NCBI GenBank assembly: GCA_902386135.1
Contig: CABMIB010000061.1
Coordinates: forward strand, 1 to 48,824
Length of the DNA stretch: 48,824 bases
Direction: 5' to 3'
DNA from: an uncultured archaeon
GTDB lineage: Archaea; Halobacteriota; Methanosarcinia; Methanosarcinales; Methanoperedenaceae
A program made the position numbers and the translations under genes. The notes below the pieces were generated by a model. That model was given only the letters and a program-made list of their open reading frames with translations, was not told where the DNA came from and made no database searches. Below are positions 27,513 to 35,000 of the stretch, piece after piece (the first letter of the stretch is position 1; the number at the start of each line of letters is the position of its first letter).

Positions 27513-27902
27513 ATGCGATACGTCGTGTTGAGCGGAATATCGCAGCAGGTATTGAGGAGCCTTGAGAGTAACAAGGTAAAAACCATAGAGATACGAAGCC
27601 CTCATAATTTCCTCTCGGCGCTTGAGACCAACGTCGGGGATGTCATCTTCCTGACTTCAACAAGCCTTGAAGATGTAAGACCTGGCACGACCGGCATCAT
27701 TGCAAAACTAAACGAAAAACAGATAGCTATGCACAGGATGGTCCAGAGAACCGAGGATTTTTATGAGGAGGCGGAAGTTCAGATAGCGCGCCTCCAGATT
27801 CAGATGAAAGGACATGCAAGAGTGCGCCGTGCCGAGTGCTGCGCCTTAGGGGAAGCTACGGTCGTAGATGCCGATGAGATGAAGTTTTTCGAAGGGAGAT
27901 AA
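27513..27902 (+). CDS. DUF473 protein
   Basis: 129 residues matching the archaeal DUF473 family: IRSPHNFLSALETNVGDVIFLTSTSLEDVRPGTTGIIA is the core. The fold resembles a small beta-barrel that may bind RNA or another ligand, but no function is established. It lies four bases after the PAC2 gene, so they are cotranscribed. The C-terminus carries RVRRAECCALGEA. Confidence 0.85.
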   Translation: MRYVVLSGISQQVLRSLESNKVKTIEIRSPHNFLSALETNVGDVIFLTSTSLEDVRPGTTGIIAKLNEKQIAMHRMVQRTEDFYEEAEVQIARLQIQMKGHARVRRAECCALGEATVVDADEMKFFEGR

Positions 27903-27917
27903 TCCTTTTCTCGATTT

Positions 27918-28277
27918 TTAATAAACGTGTGTGGAATCGCCTTCTGCTATAAGCCCGGTCACTTCATCAACGAATTCCTGCATGTATATATCCAGTTGCT
28001 CCCTCCGCCGCCTGTTGGTATCTTCATCCGCCGGATACCTGTCTATCAGTTCTGAGAACTCGTTGTATATCTCCATGGTCTTGCTCATCATCGCTTCCTT
28101 TGTCTCACCCGTTTCAGCCATGTGGACAATATAGCGGCGCAGGCGGATGCATCCCCTGTTTTTCCCGAAGCTTTTGTCAAAGAAGACCGGTATTCTCCAT
28201 AACCCGCGCTCGACAACGCCGCTTTTAGTTGAGGGAAAGAGCCTGACGATTTCAGGGTCTATTTTATCGGGTATCAT
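27918..28277 (-). CDS. Conserved archaeal protein of unknown function
   Basis: 119 residues with no recognised domain. The N-terminal half is basic and mixed (RGLWRIPVFFDKSFGKNRGCIRLRRYIVH), the rest acidic and helical (TMEIYNEFSELIDRYPAD). No signal or membrane segment. Codon use and base composition match the neighbouring housekeeping genes rather than the island. Convergent with DUF473. The start at 28277 has no strong ribosome site. Confidence 0.6.
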   Translation of the reverse strand: MIPDKIDPEIVRLFPSTKSGVVERGLWRIPVFFDKSFGKNRGCIRLRRYIVHMAETGETKEAMMSKTMEIYNEFSELIDRYPADEDTNRRRREQLDIYMQEFVDEVTGLIAEGDSTHVY

Positions 28278-28477
28278 TAGAGTGATCCTTTAATGGGATG
28301 TTTAATTTCAGATGAAAATATTCTATTATTTACGAAACTATGTAGTTATTACCATTAAATACATATCTATCGATCAAGCACAATCCTGAGATAAGATATG
28401 CAGCTTACTGGATATGTACAGAATCAGCTTAAATAAAAATAATGAAAGATGAATGTCTCTATTATCTTCATGATCTT

Positions 28478-29071
28478 TTATTCAAACAGCATCTTATCAA
28501 GTTCCGGATCGATGGTCCAGTCGATGGCGTTGAAGAACGCATCAATATAACCAGCTTTCTTTACACCGTAATCCAGCATGAATGCGTGTTCAAAAACATC
28601 CATTATCAGGAGAGGACTTGCTCCGCAGAGATGGCCGACGTCGTGCTCATTTATCCATGTGTTGAAAAGCCGCCCCCCGACCATATCATAATACAGCGTT
28701 ACCCATCCTATGCCGCGCATGGAGCCTGCGCCCCTGAAATCCTTCTCCCAGTTTTCATATGAGCCGAAATCTTCTACTATCTTTTTGTAAAGATTAGTAT
28801 TTTTATCGATGGGCTTGCCGCCTTTGGTAATGTTCCCGAAATAATATTCGTGCAGCCTCATGCCGTTCCATTCCCAGCCGAACCTGCGCTTGAGCTCTGA
28901 GTATTCCGGTGTGCCCGCCTTCCCCTCTTTTAACATTGCATCCAATGTATCGGCTAATTTGTTCGTGTTCGTTACATAACCCTGATATAACGTAAAATGG
29001 TTTTTTAACAACTGGTCGCTGAGACCTTTGGTTCCCAGCAGATGTTCAAAGTTCTTTGCTTCGTATGCCAT
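28478..29071 (-). CDS. sod: Fe/Mn superoxide dismutase family protein
   Basis: Superoxide dismutase fold, about 197 residues. The four expected metal ligands can be placed: His in KNHFTLYQGYV, His in RLHEYYF, and Asp and His in MDVFEHAF. Some flanking residues are divergent: the second-shell His of the first helix is Tyr, and the usual Trp of DVWEHA is Phe. ATG 29071 is chosen over GTG 29080 because AGGAG lies eight bases upstream. It indicates defence against oxygen exposure in a presumed anaerobe. Metal choice cannot be told from sequence. Confidence 0.9.
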   Translation of the reverse strand: MAYEAKNFEHLLGTKGLSDQLLKNHFTLYQGYVTNTNKLADTLDAMLKEGKAGTPEYSELKRRFGWEWNGMRLHEYYFGNITKGGKPIDKNTNLYKKIVEDFGSYENWEKDFRGAGSMRGIGWVTLYYDMVGGRLFNTWINEHDVGHLCGASPLLIMDVFEHAFMLDYGVKKAGYIDAFFNAIDWTIDPELDKMLFE

Positions 29072-29166
29072 GTTATACACTCCTCTTTAAATTATCTTAG
29101 TGATTCAAACCTTTTATACTTATTCCCTCAAAAGACTATATATCCAGGCGCATACGATTTTTATTC

Positions 29167-29820
29167 ATGGACATCGCCTCTCTCAGGAGCAGGACAGGAC
29201 GTCTCATCCATACACATTCTTCAGCCTATGTCCCGCATATTCGCGGCTCCGGTTTCTCGTGCGCGCGCTGCGGCTGGTGCTGCCGGAATAATTTCGATAT
29301 AAAGATAACACAGGACATTTCGCGCCCGTCCAACGCTATCTCGATCTTTCCTGACGATATCAGGCGCATAATCAAGGGCACAGGATTGCAATGGGACGAG
29401 GTTGCGCAGCCTGATATCTATTCATGCCTATCCGATGGTGATAACATATGGGCTATCGGATGGATATTGCAGCGCAACGATGCCGGAGATTGTATCTTTT
29501 ACAGAAACAATGAGTGCACCATATACGAATGGCGCCCGATGATATGCAGGTGCTATCCTTTTTTTATGGGCGAAAGGGATGTTGAGGTCATGCACTGCGA
29601 GGGGCCGGGAAATGAGATGACGCAGGAGAGGGCGGGGGAGATGGCGAGGATATTGAAGCGATATGAGATAAAGAAGTTGCGGAGTTATATTGGCATTATC
29701 GGGCAGTTAGGGGATAGATTGAGTTTTGCCAGCCTGCGGGCGCTGCCGTGCAATTACTCAGGGGATGTATTCGTTTGTGATGGGGAGAGGATTTCGAATG
29801 TAAGGCTGGCGCGGTGTTAA
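29167..29820 (+). CDS. YkgJ-family cysteine cluster protein
   Basis: 217 residues of the YkgJ (zinc- or iron-chelating cysteine cluster) family. CARCGWCC near residue 32 and CTIYEWRPMICRCYPFF near 117 provide the conserved cysteines. Members are thought to bind metal or an Fe-S cluster, with no settled function. Divergent from the sod gene; the 95 bases between them hold the promoters. Start may be leaderless. It is the last gene before the AT-rich island. Confidence 0.8.
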   Translation: MDIASLRSRTGRLIHTHSSAYVPHIRGSGFSCARCGWCCRNNFDIKITQDISRPSNAISIFPDDIRRIIKGTGLQWDEVAQPDIYSCLSDGDNIWAIGWILQRNDAGDCIFYRNNECTIYEWRPMICRCYPFFMGERDVEVMHCEGPGNEMTQERAGEMARILKRYEIKKLRSYIGIIGQLGDRLSFASLRALPCNYSGDVFVCDGERISNVRLARC

Positions 29821-30105
29821 AGAAGAATTACTTCCGGGGCTTTATTGCAAGTTATATTGCAGAGAGAAATAAAGATATGGTGTGCTTCTCTAACTTTAGG
29901 GAGTTACAGGAGAAGCTTTACAGGCGAAAAATGCTATCAAGCCATGTACACTTCAAGTACGGGGTTATGATGGATTGTAGTTACGCTTATGCTGTCATTA
30001 CAATTTTTGGCATACATTAAGCGATTACTGAATTTAAAGCTTCTAAATCTTATCTTAATCTTTTGCCTTCATTTAACATTTTTAAATTTTTGTCTATTTC
30101 TAGTC
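29821..30105. other. Non-coding left edge of the accessory island
   Basis: Together with the inverted-repeat element that follows, this makes a 490-base stretch without a supported gene. A 68-codon frame starting at GTG 29814 has no family resemblance or ribosome site. The sequence becomes clearly AT-rich after about 30.0 kb. Confidence 0.5.
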
Positions 30106-30247
30106 TTAATGTCCAGAGACCCGTAGGGGTAAAAATGATATTTACGATATCAGAATCTTCAAAATACGACGTCAACCGATTGCAGAATATAGTTCATGTT
30201 TCATCATTCATGCTATAAACTTACCCCAGGAGGTCGGTGGACATTAA
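30106..30247. mobile_element. MITE-like element with 27-base terminal inverted repeats
   Basis: The left end at 30106-30132 (starting TTAATGTCCA and ending GGGGTAA) and the right end at 30221-30247 are imperfect inverted copies: ten outer and seven inner bases match exactly, the middle about half. The interior is 88 bases and encodes at most a 27-codon frame. Both ends are TTAA, which could be target-site sequence. No transposase is present. It could instead be a long RNA hairpin. Confidence 0.45.
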
Positions 30248-30310
30248 CTCTAGTGATTGATAAGGAAATTTATTTATGTATGAGGTCGCATCAGTCATTT
30301 GTGATTTGAT

Positions 30311-30553
30311 ATGATAACTGGTAATGAAGCTGCTTTGAAAGTTAGGGATTATTTTGAAAGTGTGCATGGCGTGAATGCTGTTATTGGCTTCATGGTGTTG
30401 GACATGAAAAAGAATATGGATGAGAATCAGTGGGAAGTTACATGTGCCTTTTACCCAGGTGTTGGAGCAAGAAAACGTATTGGTTATTTTGTTAAAGTTG
30501 ATTTTGAAGATGGTTCAATTAAAGAACAGAAAGTTGCCATTCCCAACGATTGA
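30311..30553 (+). CDS. Small protein paired with PIN nuclease
   Basis: 80 residues, no recognised family. It reads as an N-terminal helix (NEAALKVRDYFESVHG) followed by a beta-rich part (WEVTCAFYPGVGARKRIGYFVKVDFEDG). The last strand pair looks a little like PepSY-type domains, but that is weak. Its TGA stop is followed directly by the ATG of the PIN gene, so both are translated together. It occupies an antitoxin position but is not a known antitoxin class. Confidence 0.7.
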   Translation: MITGNEAALKVRDYFESVHGVNAVIGFMVLDMKKNMDENQWEVTCAFYPGVGARKRIGYFVKVDFEDGSIKEQKVAIPND

Positions 30554-31045
30554 ATGCTCAAAAAGTTTTTTTCAGCTAGTAATATTGCAATCGATACGGG
30601 TCCTCTTCTCATTCACGCCGTAGGTGTTTTTGATTGCAAGAAACTCCAAGATGTTTGTCTTTGTAACGAACCGGATGAAGAATTTGAATTTTTAAACAGA
30701 CTTTTTATGTCTCGTAAAAACTTTTATATCACCCCCTATATTTTAAGCGAACTTTTTTACCAGATAAGAAAAATATTTAATTTAAATGAAAAAGGAATAG
30801 AGGAATTTTTCAATATTTATGGGGAGTTTCTAATAAAAATAGGGGAGTTTCATATAGAAAAAGAAAAAATAATGACCCATGAGAAGATAAAATTCGGATT
30901 AGCCGATATATCTTTGATACTGGCTAATAAAGAAAGACACTCTTTAATTTTTTCTGGTGATGGAGGTTTTTGTAAACTTTGTGAACATGAGAAAATTGAA
31001 CATATAGAATATAGAAGCTTCTTTTTTAATAGAAGTTTTATGTAG
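30554..31045 (+). CDS. PIN-domain nuclease (VapC-like)
   Basis: 163 residues with the four acidic residues of a PIN metallo-nuclease in order: Asp14 (IAIDTGPLL), Glu66 (LSELFY), Asp118 (LADISLI) and Asp136 (FSGDGGF). Such proteins cleave RNA, often as toxins. It starts immediately after the 80-residue partner. Longer than a typical VapC (about 130), with an insert after residue 80. A 9-base stem at 31115-31144 may end the transcript. AT-rich like the rest of the island. Confidence 0.75.
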   Translation: MLKKFFSASNIAIDTGPLLIHAVGVFDCKKLQDVCLCNEPDEEFEFLNRLFMSRKNFYITPYILSELFYQIRKIFNLNEKGIEEFFNIYGEFLIKIGEFHIEKEKIMTHEKIKFGLADISLILANKERHSLIFSGDGGFCKLCEHEKIEHIEYRSFFFNRSFM

Positions 31046-31114
31046 CATGAGTTCGAATTTTCTCAAATGCACGAATATTGATGATTTGTGCCTTCGACAT
31101 AAAGTAAGTGACTG

Positions 31115-31144
31115 AAATGCGTATAATTTTTGTTTTACGCATTT
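31115..31144 (+). terminator. Hairpin downstream of PIN gene
   Basis: AAATGCGTA (31115-31123) pairs with TACGCATTT (31136-31144) around a T-rich 12-base loop. It lies 70 bases after the PIN stop and may act as a terminator or an operator. Confidence 0.35.
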
Positions 31145-31246
31145 AAAAATATGGGGTTATTGTGAATTATAGTTATGTAATACAAATAACAGATGGTATC
31201 ACACAAAATTCATAATTATCTAATGTACTAGAGACCTTCGGGAAGC

Positions 31247-32134
31247 TTACCTGATGTTCCGTTGATTTTTGCCGATATGTTCTTTGTCTAAAATTTTATT
31301 AAGCTTTTCATGGAAAGGGTCATCTTCTGGAAACAAGACTTCTTCAGGGATTGGTTTAAATTCTCTATCCCAAAAACTTCCGTCAAAATTAATTAGTTTA
31401 TATTTGCCAATTAAACGCCTTGCGAGATTATCTCCCGCTCTCAAATTTGAGTTAAATGGAAAATTTCCAGCTAAATATCCTTCTTGATAATGAGGGCGTA
31501 AGGCATTTGGAGGGCACACATTCTGCAGCTTTACAAGTACCATATCTTGGTCTATAAAATGAGATATGCTTCCGTGCGGATATGGCATCCCAAAAACAAA
31601 TACATAACCGGATGTGTCACTTTCTTCACTTTCCCGTAGTGCAAAAGTTGCAGCAACACGCAAAGATTGAGTTAAATCAATTAATGGAGTCTTATTCTTT
31701 TCATAATGTTGAAGTAGAGCGTAGTAGAATTCAGGATAGCTCAGAATTGATACACGCGAAGAGATATTCTGTTTCTTTAAAGAAATGATCTTACTGTTTC
31801 TTTTAAGCTTTTTGTAATTTTCATCTAACTGGTTAAAACGCACCTCCTGAAGTTTTTCACCGGTTCGGAATATCGAAGGATATATTATGGAACCATATTT
31901 TTTATTCCTGTAGTCTATATCCTGCCCCCTAAATAAAATATTAAATTGTGGATTCAGATAACCTAGTTCAGCCACACATCTAACGAGGTCTCTAAACGTT
32001 TCCACTTCAAATCCTTTATCCATTCTTAGGCGACTAGCTTTAATGCGTACTATATTTTTCGGAAGATCCTCATCATTAGAATCAGAAGGTTTCTCTACAG
32101 AATGGGTATATATTTCATCTCCAATTTGATGCAT
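31247..32134 (-). CDS. FRG-domain protein
   Basis: 295 residues with an FRG domain, named for its Phe-Arg-Gly motif: NILFRGQDIDY near residue 75, then FYYALLQHYEKNKTPLIDLTQSLRVAATFAL, which holds the other conserved block. FRG proteins are common in phage-related and defence loci, but their biochemistry is unknown. It stands alone, with no effector domain attached and no obvious partner on the same strand. The start at 32134 lacks a clear ribosome site. Confidence 0.8.
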   Translation of the reverse strand: MHQIGDEIYTHSVEKPSDSNDEDLPKNIVRIKASRLRMDKGFEVETFRDLVRCVAELGYLNPQFNILFRGQDIDYRNKKYGSIIYPSIFRTGEKLQEVRFNQLDENYKKLKRNSKIISLKKQNISSRVSILSYPEFYYALLQHYEKNKTPLIDLTQSLRVAATFALRESEESDTSGYVFVFGMPYPHGSISHFIDQDMVLVKLQNVCPPNALRPHYQEGYLAGNFPFNSNLRAGDNLARRLIGKYKLINFDGSFWDREFKPIPEEVLFPEDDPFHEKLNKILDKEHIGKNQRNIR

Positions 32135-32269
32135 TCGGTCCTCTATAGATTTACCCCATATTTACAATGTGCATCTTATATCTTCTGATTACATTAAATC
32201 TCCTAAAAATCCATCCCCCGATATTAACGGTCAATTATTGTATATGAGCCAAGACGGAGCAATCAAAGC
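32135..32269. other. Non-coding stretch before the first direct repeat
   Basis: Part of a 512-base stretch without a supported gene between the FRG and MNT genes. The next 380 bases hold the direct repeat and the long hairpin; this part shows nothing further. Confidence 0.4.
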
Positions 32270-32406
32270 AATCATGAGGACTGCCCCCCGCTCTAAAGGG
32301 AGCACGCAAAAGCGAATGTGCGCCTACCCGCGAGAACGGCTTTCGAGAGAGGGGTTAAGTGCATGTACGAGGTATAGTGCCTGAAAACGATATGCGTTAT
32401 CATGCA
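32270..32406. repeat. Direct repeat copy 1 flanking MNT-HEPN
   Basis: About 137 bases, roughly 85 percent identical to 33304-33440, beginning AATCATGAGGACTGCC and including GAGCACGCAAAAGCGAATG and GGTTAAG. Same orientation as copy 2. Gaps between the copies break any shared reading frame, so the conservation is at nucleotide level. Possibly a relic of an insertion sequence end or a structured RNA. Confidence 0.75.
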
Positions 32407-32503
32407 CAAGTTAGAGCTTGTCTGGAAATTTGATATACATTTGGTTTTTACACCGATTCGATTCACATGATTGGATATGAATGGGTCTTCAGACACACTT
32501 TTA

Positions 32504-32563
32504 GACAGGATTAACAGGATTTACAGGATGGAAATTAATCCTGTAAATCCTGTTAATCCTGTC
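32504..32563. repeat. Perfect 26-base inverted repeat
   Basis: Arms at 32504-32529 and 32538-32563 are exact complements around an 8-base spacer. Each arm is built from three ACAGGAT units, the GACAGGATTAACAGGATT family known as a dispersed repeat in many environmental prokaryotes. The short repeat TTCAGACAC lies on both sides (near 32488 and 32570), as a target duplication might. Confidence 0.85.
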
Positions 32564-32646
32564 CAGAATGAATATTCAGACACGCCCTAAGATAGGACTC
32601 CATAATACATAAATATAATAAAGTAAATAAGAAGAAGGTTGCATAA

Positions 32647-32934
32647 ATGAACGAGCAAATAGCCGAAATAAAAGATAAAATCCTCAATGCACTCAGGCGG
32701 AATGATGTTAAACGTGCATCCCTTTTTGGTTCTGTTGTGAGGGGAGAATTGACAGATGAGAGCGATATAGATATTCTCGTTGAGTTTAAAGGGAGAAAAA
32801 GCCTCCTTGATCTTGTTGGCTTAAAATTAGAACTCGAAGAGGTGCTGAAAAGGAAGGTTGATGTTCTTACATACAATTCTTTGCATCCTCTTTTAAAGGA
32901 TAGAATACTCCGCGAACAGGAAGTAATACTATGA
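32647..32934 (+). CDS. mntA: MNT nucleotidyltransferase antitoxin
   Basis: 95 residues, minimal nucleotidyltransferase. The active site GSVVRGELTDESDID gives Gly28-Ser29 and Asp40/Asp42, with the third acid in KVDVLTY. In MntA-HepT systems this enzyme adenylylates a Tyr of the HEPN toxin and so silences it. It overlaps the HEPN gene by four bases (ATGA). Lies between the two direct repeats. Confidence 0.92.
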   Translation: MNEQIAEIKDKILNALRRNDVKRASLFGSVVRGELTDESDIDILVEFKGRKSLLDLVGLKLELEEVLKRKVDVLTYNSLHPLLKDRILREQEVIL

Positions 32935-33299
32935 AAAAAGATCCTGAGGTATTTCTTGAGCATATTTTAGAGAGTATCGAACTTATTGAAAACTATACAG
33001 CAAATAAAACTATCAGCGATTTCATTAAATCTGTTCAATTCCAGGATTCGATCATTCGTAGAATTGAAATAATCGGGGAAGCTGTCAAGAATTTACCTGA
33101 CGATGTTAAGAATAGTTATCCTGAGGTTCCATGGAAAAAGATAGCTGGAATGAGAGATGTCCTTATCCATGAATACTTTGGAATTGATTTGGAGTTGACG
33201 TGGCAGGTAGTACAAAAGGACATTCCAGATTTGAAAAGGGAAATCATGAGAATAAGACATGATTTAAAAACAAGATTTTCGAAGGATAAGGCCATCTAA
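32931..33299 (+). CDS. hepT: HEPN-domain toxin (HepT, DUF86)
   Basis: 122 residues, all-helical HEPN protein. The RNase motif is complete: Arg75, His80 and Tyr82 in MRDVLIHEYFG, where Tyr82 is the residue modified by MntA in characterised systems. RRIEIIGEAVKNLP is the other family block. Translation is coupled to mntA. The pair is a type VII-like toxin-antitoxin module. Confidence 0.92.
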   Translation: MKKDPEVFLEHILESIELIENYTANKTISDFIKSVQFQDSIIRRIEIIGEAVKNLPDDVKNSYPEVPWKKIAGMRDVLIHEYFGIDLELTWQVVQKDIPDLKREIMRIRHDLKTRFSKDKAI

Positions 33300-33303
33300 G
33301 CGA

Positions 33304-33440
33304 AATCATGAGGACTGCCCCCGCCCTGAAGGGAGCACGCAAAAGCGAATGTGCGCCTGCCTCCGCGAGAACAGCTTTCGGGAGGGGTTAAGCGCATGTA
33401 CGGGGTTATAGTGACTGCAACGATAGGCGTTCTCATACAT
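33304..33440. repeat. Direct repeat copy 2 flanking MNT-HEPN
   Basis: Starts five bases after the hepT stop. Compared with copy 1 it keeps a CCTCC...GGAGG stem (around 33359-33385) that copy 1 has partly lost. The two copies therefore bracket the toxin-antitoxin pair at about 1 kb spacing. Confidence 0.75.
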
Positions 33441-33485
33441 CCATATTTATGCTGAAACAGGGCACGCACGGATGCAATTATAAGG

Positions 33486-33836
33486 TTAGGATTTTTCTAT
33501 TAATTCGGGTTTATCCTCGGCTACTTTTTCTAAAAGTTTTATCTCCCCAAAAATATCCTCATATTGCTTAAGAAGTCTTCCAAACCATTCATATGTCCTA
33601 AGTGCTTGTTGAGGCGTTAGCTTTACTTGCACTTCATCCACCAACTCTACCCCCCTACTATCTACATTGCTTAAACCTATCGTAGAATCAAATCTCTCAC
33701 TTTGAATCACATAGATAAAATAACCTTCCTTTATACCTCCGACAATTCTATCTTGTGTTATCTCTCTGAATTCCTCTGAGCGTACCGGTTTTATGTTTTG
33801 TGGCTCTTTTATAAGTTTAATTTTCTTATCAGCCAT
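33486..33836 (-). CDS. DUF3467-like protein
   Basis: 116 residues. The C-terminal half, VQVKLTPQQALRTYEWFGRLLKQYEDIFGEI, resembles DUF3467. The N-terminal half is beta-rich (GGIKEGYFIYVIQSERFDSTIGL). DUF3467 has no known activity. It starts 12 bases after a winged-helix gene on the same strand, forming a two-gene unit. Confidence 0.65.
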   Translation of the reverse strand: MADKKIKLIKEPQNIKPVRSEEFREITQDRIVGGIKEGYFIYVIQSERFDSTIGLSNVDSRGVELVDEVQVKLTPQQALRTYEWFGRLLKQYEDIFGEIKLLEKVAEDKPELIEKS

Positions 33837-33848
33837 TTCTTGACCTCA

Positions 33849-34310
33849 TTAAACAGCAATAAGTAATTCTTTTCGTTGCGTACTACCTGATCCAAGGATA
33901 TCTATAATTGGTGAATTTGCTGAAAATCCCATGTCTAAAATGTTATTAGGTGAATAAACATCGACAGGCTCTTCAATTTCAGGTCTTATTAATTCATAAA
34001 GTTGATTGTATTGTTCTTCTTCAGATTCTGCTTCATCTGCCATAGCAAAACTGTGAGCAAAAGCAGCTTTAATCAAATAATTTACTATTTCAGTTTCTCT
34101 CAATCTAAATTTTTTTATTCTTGCCCTTTCATCCGAAATCTCTACAATTTTATTGAGAATAAGTTCTGGTAATTTCGCATGGATTGTAGTTCTTGATAAA
34201 CCAGTACATTCACTAATTTCTGTTTGGTTATATTCTTCACCTGTGTTTTCAGCAAGAAAATCTATAATTGCCAAATTAGATGTATGTCCAAGAAAATCTT
34301 GTAAAGCCAT
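33849..34310 (-). CDS. Winged-helix transcriptional regulator
   Basis: 153 residues. The N-terminal 70 form a winged helix: LAIIDFLAENTGEEYNQTEISECTGLSRTTIHAKLPEL. The middle is acidic and helical, and the C-terminus is Ser/Gly-rich with a conserved-looking TQRKELLIAV. First gene of a unit with the DUF3467 protein; it probably regulates that unit or the divergent small gene. No ligand domain recognised. Confidence 0.7.
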   Translation of the reverse strand: MALQDFLGHTSNLAIIDFLAENTGEEYNQTEISECTGLSRTTIHAKLPELILNKIVEISDERARIKKFRLRETEIVNYLIKAAFAHSFAMADEAESEEEQYNQLYELIRPEIEEPVDVYSPNNILDMGFSANSPIIDILGSGSTQRKELLIAV

Positions 34311-34408
34311 ATATTCCTCTTAGTGCTAAATTATTTTAACACACTTCTGAGCTTTTAGCATTTTAACTACTATATTGTTAACCTAATTGGACATAAACTT
34401 TATGTTTA

Positions 34409-34648
34409 ATGTCTTTAAATATGATTCAAATGGTATGTGGACTTTCTGAAAAAGAATTGAAAATATTATATAAAATATCCTATAAAGGAAGATGGTGTGA
34501 TAAACATATCAGTATAGAGGATTTACTAAGTGGTAATCCAAAACATTTGATAGGTGAATATCGTGAAGCTATTGAAAATTTGATAAGAAATAAATGGTTA
34601 CGACCATATAAATCGCAAGGTAGGAATGATGTTTGCATCGAGAAATGA
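34409..34648 (+). CDS. Small winged-helix-like protein
   Basis: 79 residues with a helical pattern typical of a winged helix (LSEKELKILYKISYKG ... EYREAIENLIRNKWLRPY). Divergent from the regulator above across 98 bases. Start may be any of the ATGs at 34409, 34421 or 34430. AT-rich. Function unknown. Confidence 0.5.
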   Translation: MSLNMIQMVCGLSEKELKILYKISYKGRWCDKHISIEDLLSGNPKHLIGEYREAIENLIRNKWLRPYKSQGRNDVCIEK

Positions 34649-35000
34649 AGTAATAAAGATTTTCAAAGTTCATGAAAAAGAATATAGTTTTATTAAAAAC
34701 ATAGAATTTATTAGATGAACATTGTTTATAATAATCATCACGGTATCTACCACACATAAATACCACTCATAAATATTTGTTTTCGTGCTCGTATTTTTCA
34801 TTACTTACCCTCATGCATCCTCCTGATGCCCCCGATAATCGGGGGTCGGTGAATTGTTCGATTTCTTCAAGTTCAGCTTTAGAAAAACCACTAATATACG
34901 ATACTTGTCTTCAAACTTTAAATCTTTTTTCATCCCGTATGTTCGAATCGGCAACGCTTATATTTACCCATGTCATCTCTAAGGCTGGAGAACTTCCGAA
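34649..35000. other. Non-coding end of the island with a 7-bp GC-rich hairpin
   Basis: No gene supported in these 352 bases. CCCCCGA (34829-34835) pairs with TCGGGGG (34839-34845), a strong short hairpin that may be a terminator or protein site. The right end contains the mvk promoter. A 75-codon frame from 34777 is Ser/Leu-rich and lacks any family resemblance. Confidence 0.45.
34957..34966 (+). promoter_or_regulatory. TATA box for mvk-ipk
   Basis: CTTATATTTA lies about 40 bases before the mvk ATG, giving a predicted 5' leader of about 13 bases. GGAG at 34986 may act as ribosome site. Confidence 0.4.

Noticed and set aside
29814-30020. 68-codon frame after the YkgJ gene
   Set aside because: It starts inside the previous stop region without a ribosome site, resembles nothing, and lies in sequence that looks non-coding.
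32169-32384. 71-codon frame across the first direct repeat
   Set aside because: The second repeat copy does not keep this frame, so the sequence is conserved as DNA or RNA, not as protein.
32504-32563. CRISPR array from the repeated ACAGGAT units
   Set aside because: The units are contiguous and form a single inverted repeat, with no spacers and no cas genes.
32270-33440. Group II intron or tnpB-associated RNA as the source of the 137-base repeats
   Set aside because: I saw some resemblance to structured ends but no domain V, reverse transcriptase or tnpB gene, so I report only repeats.
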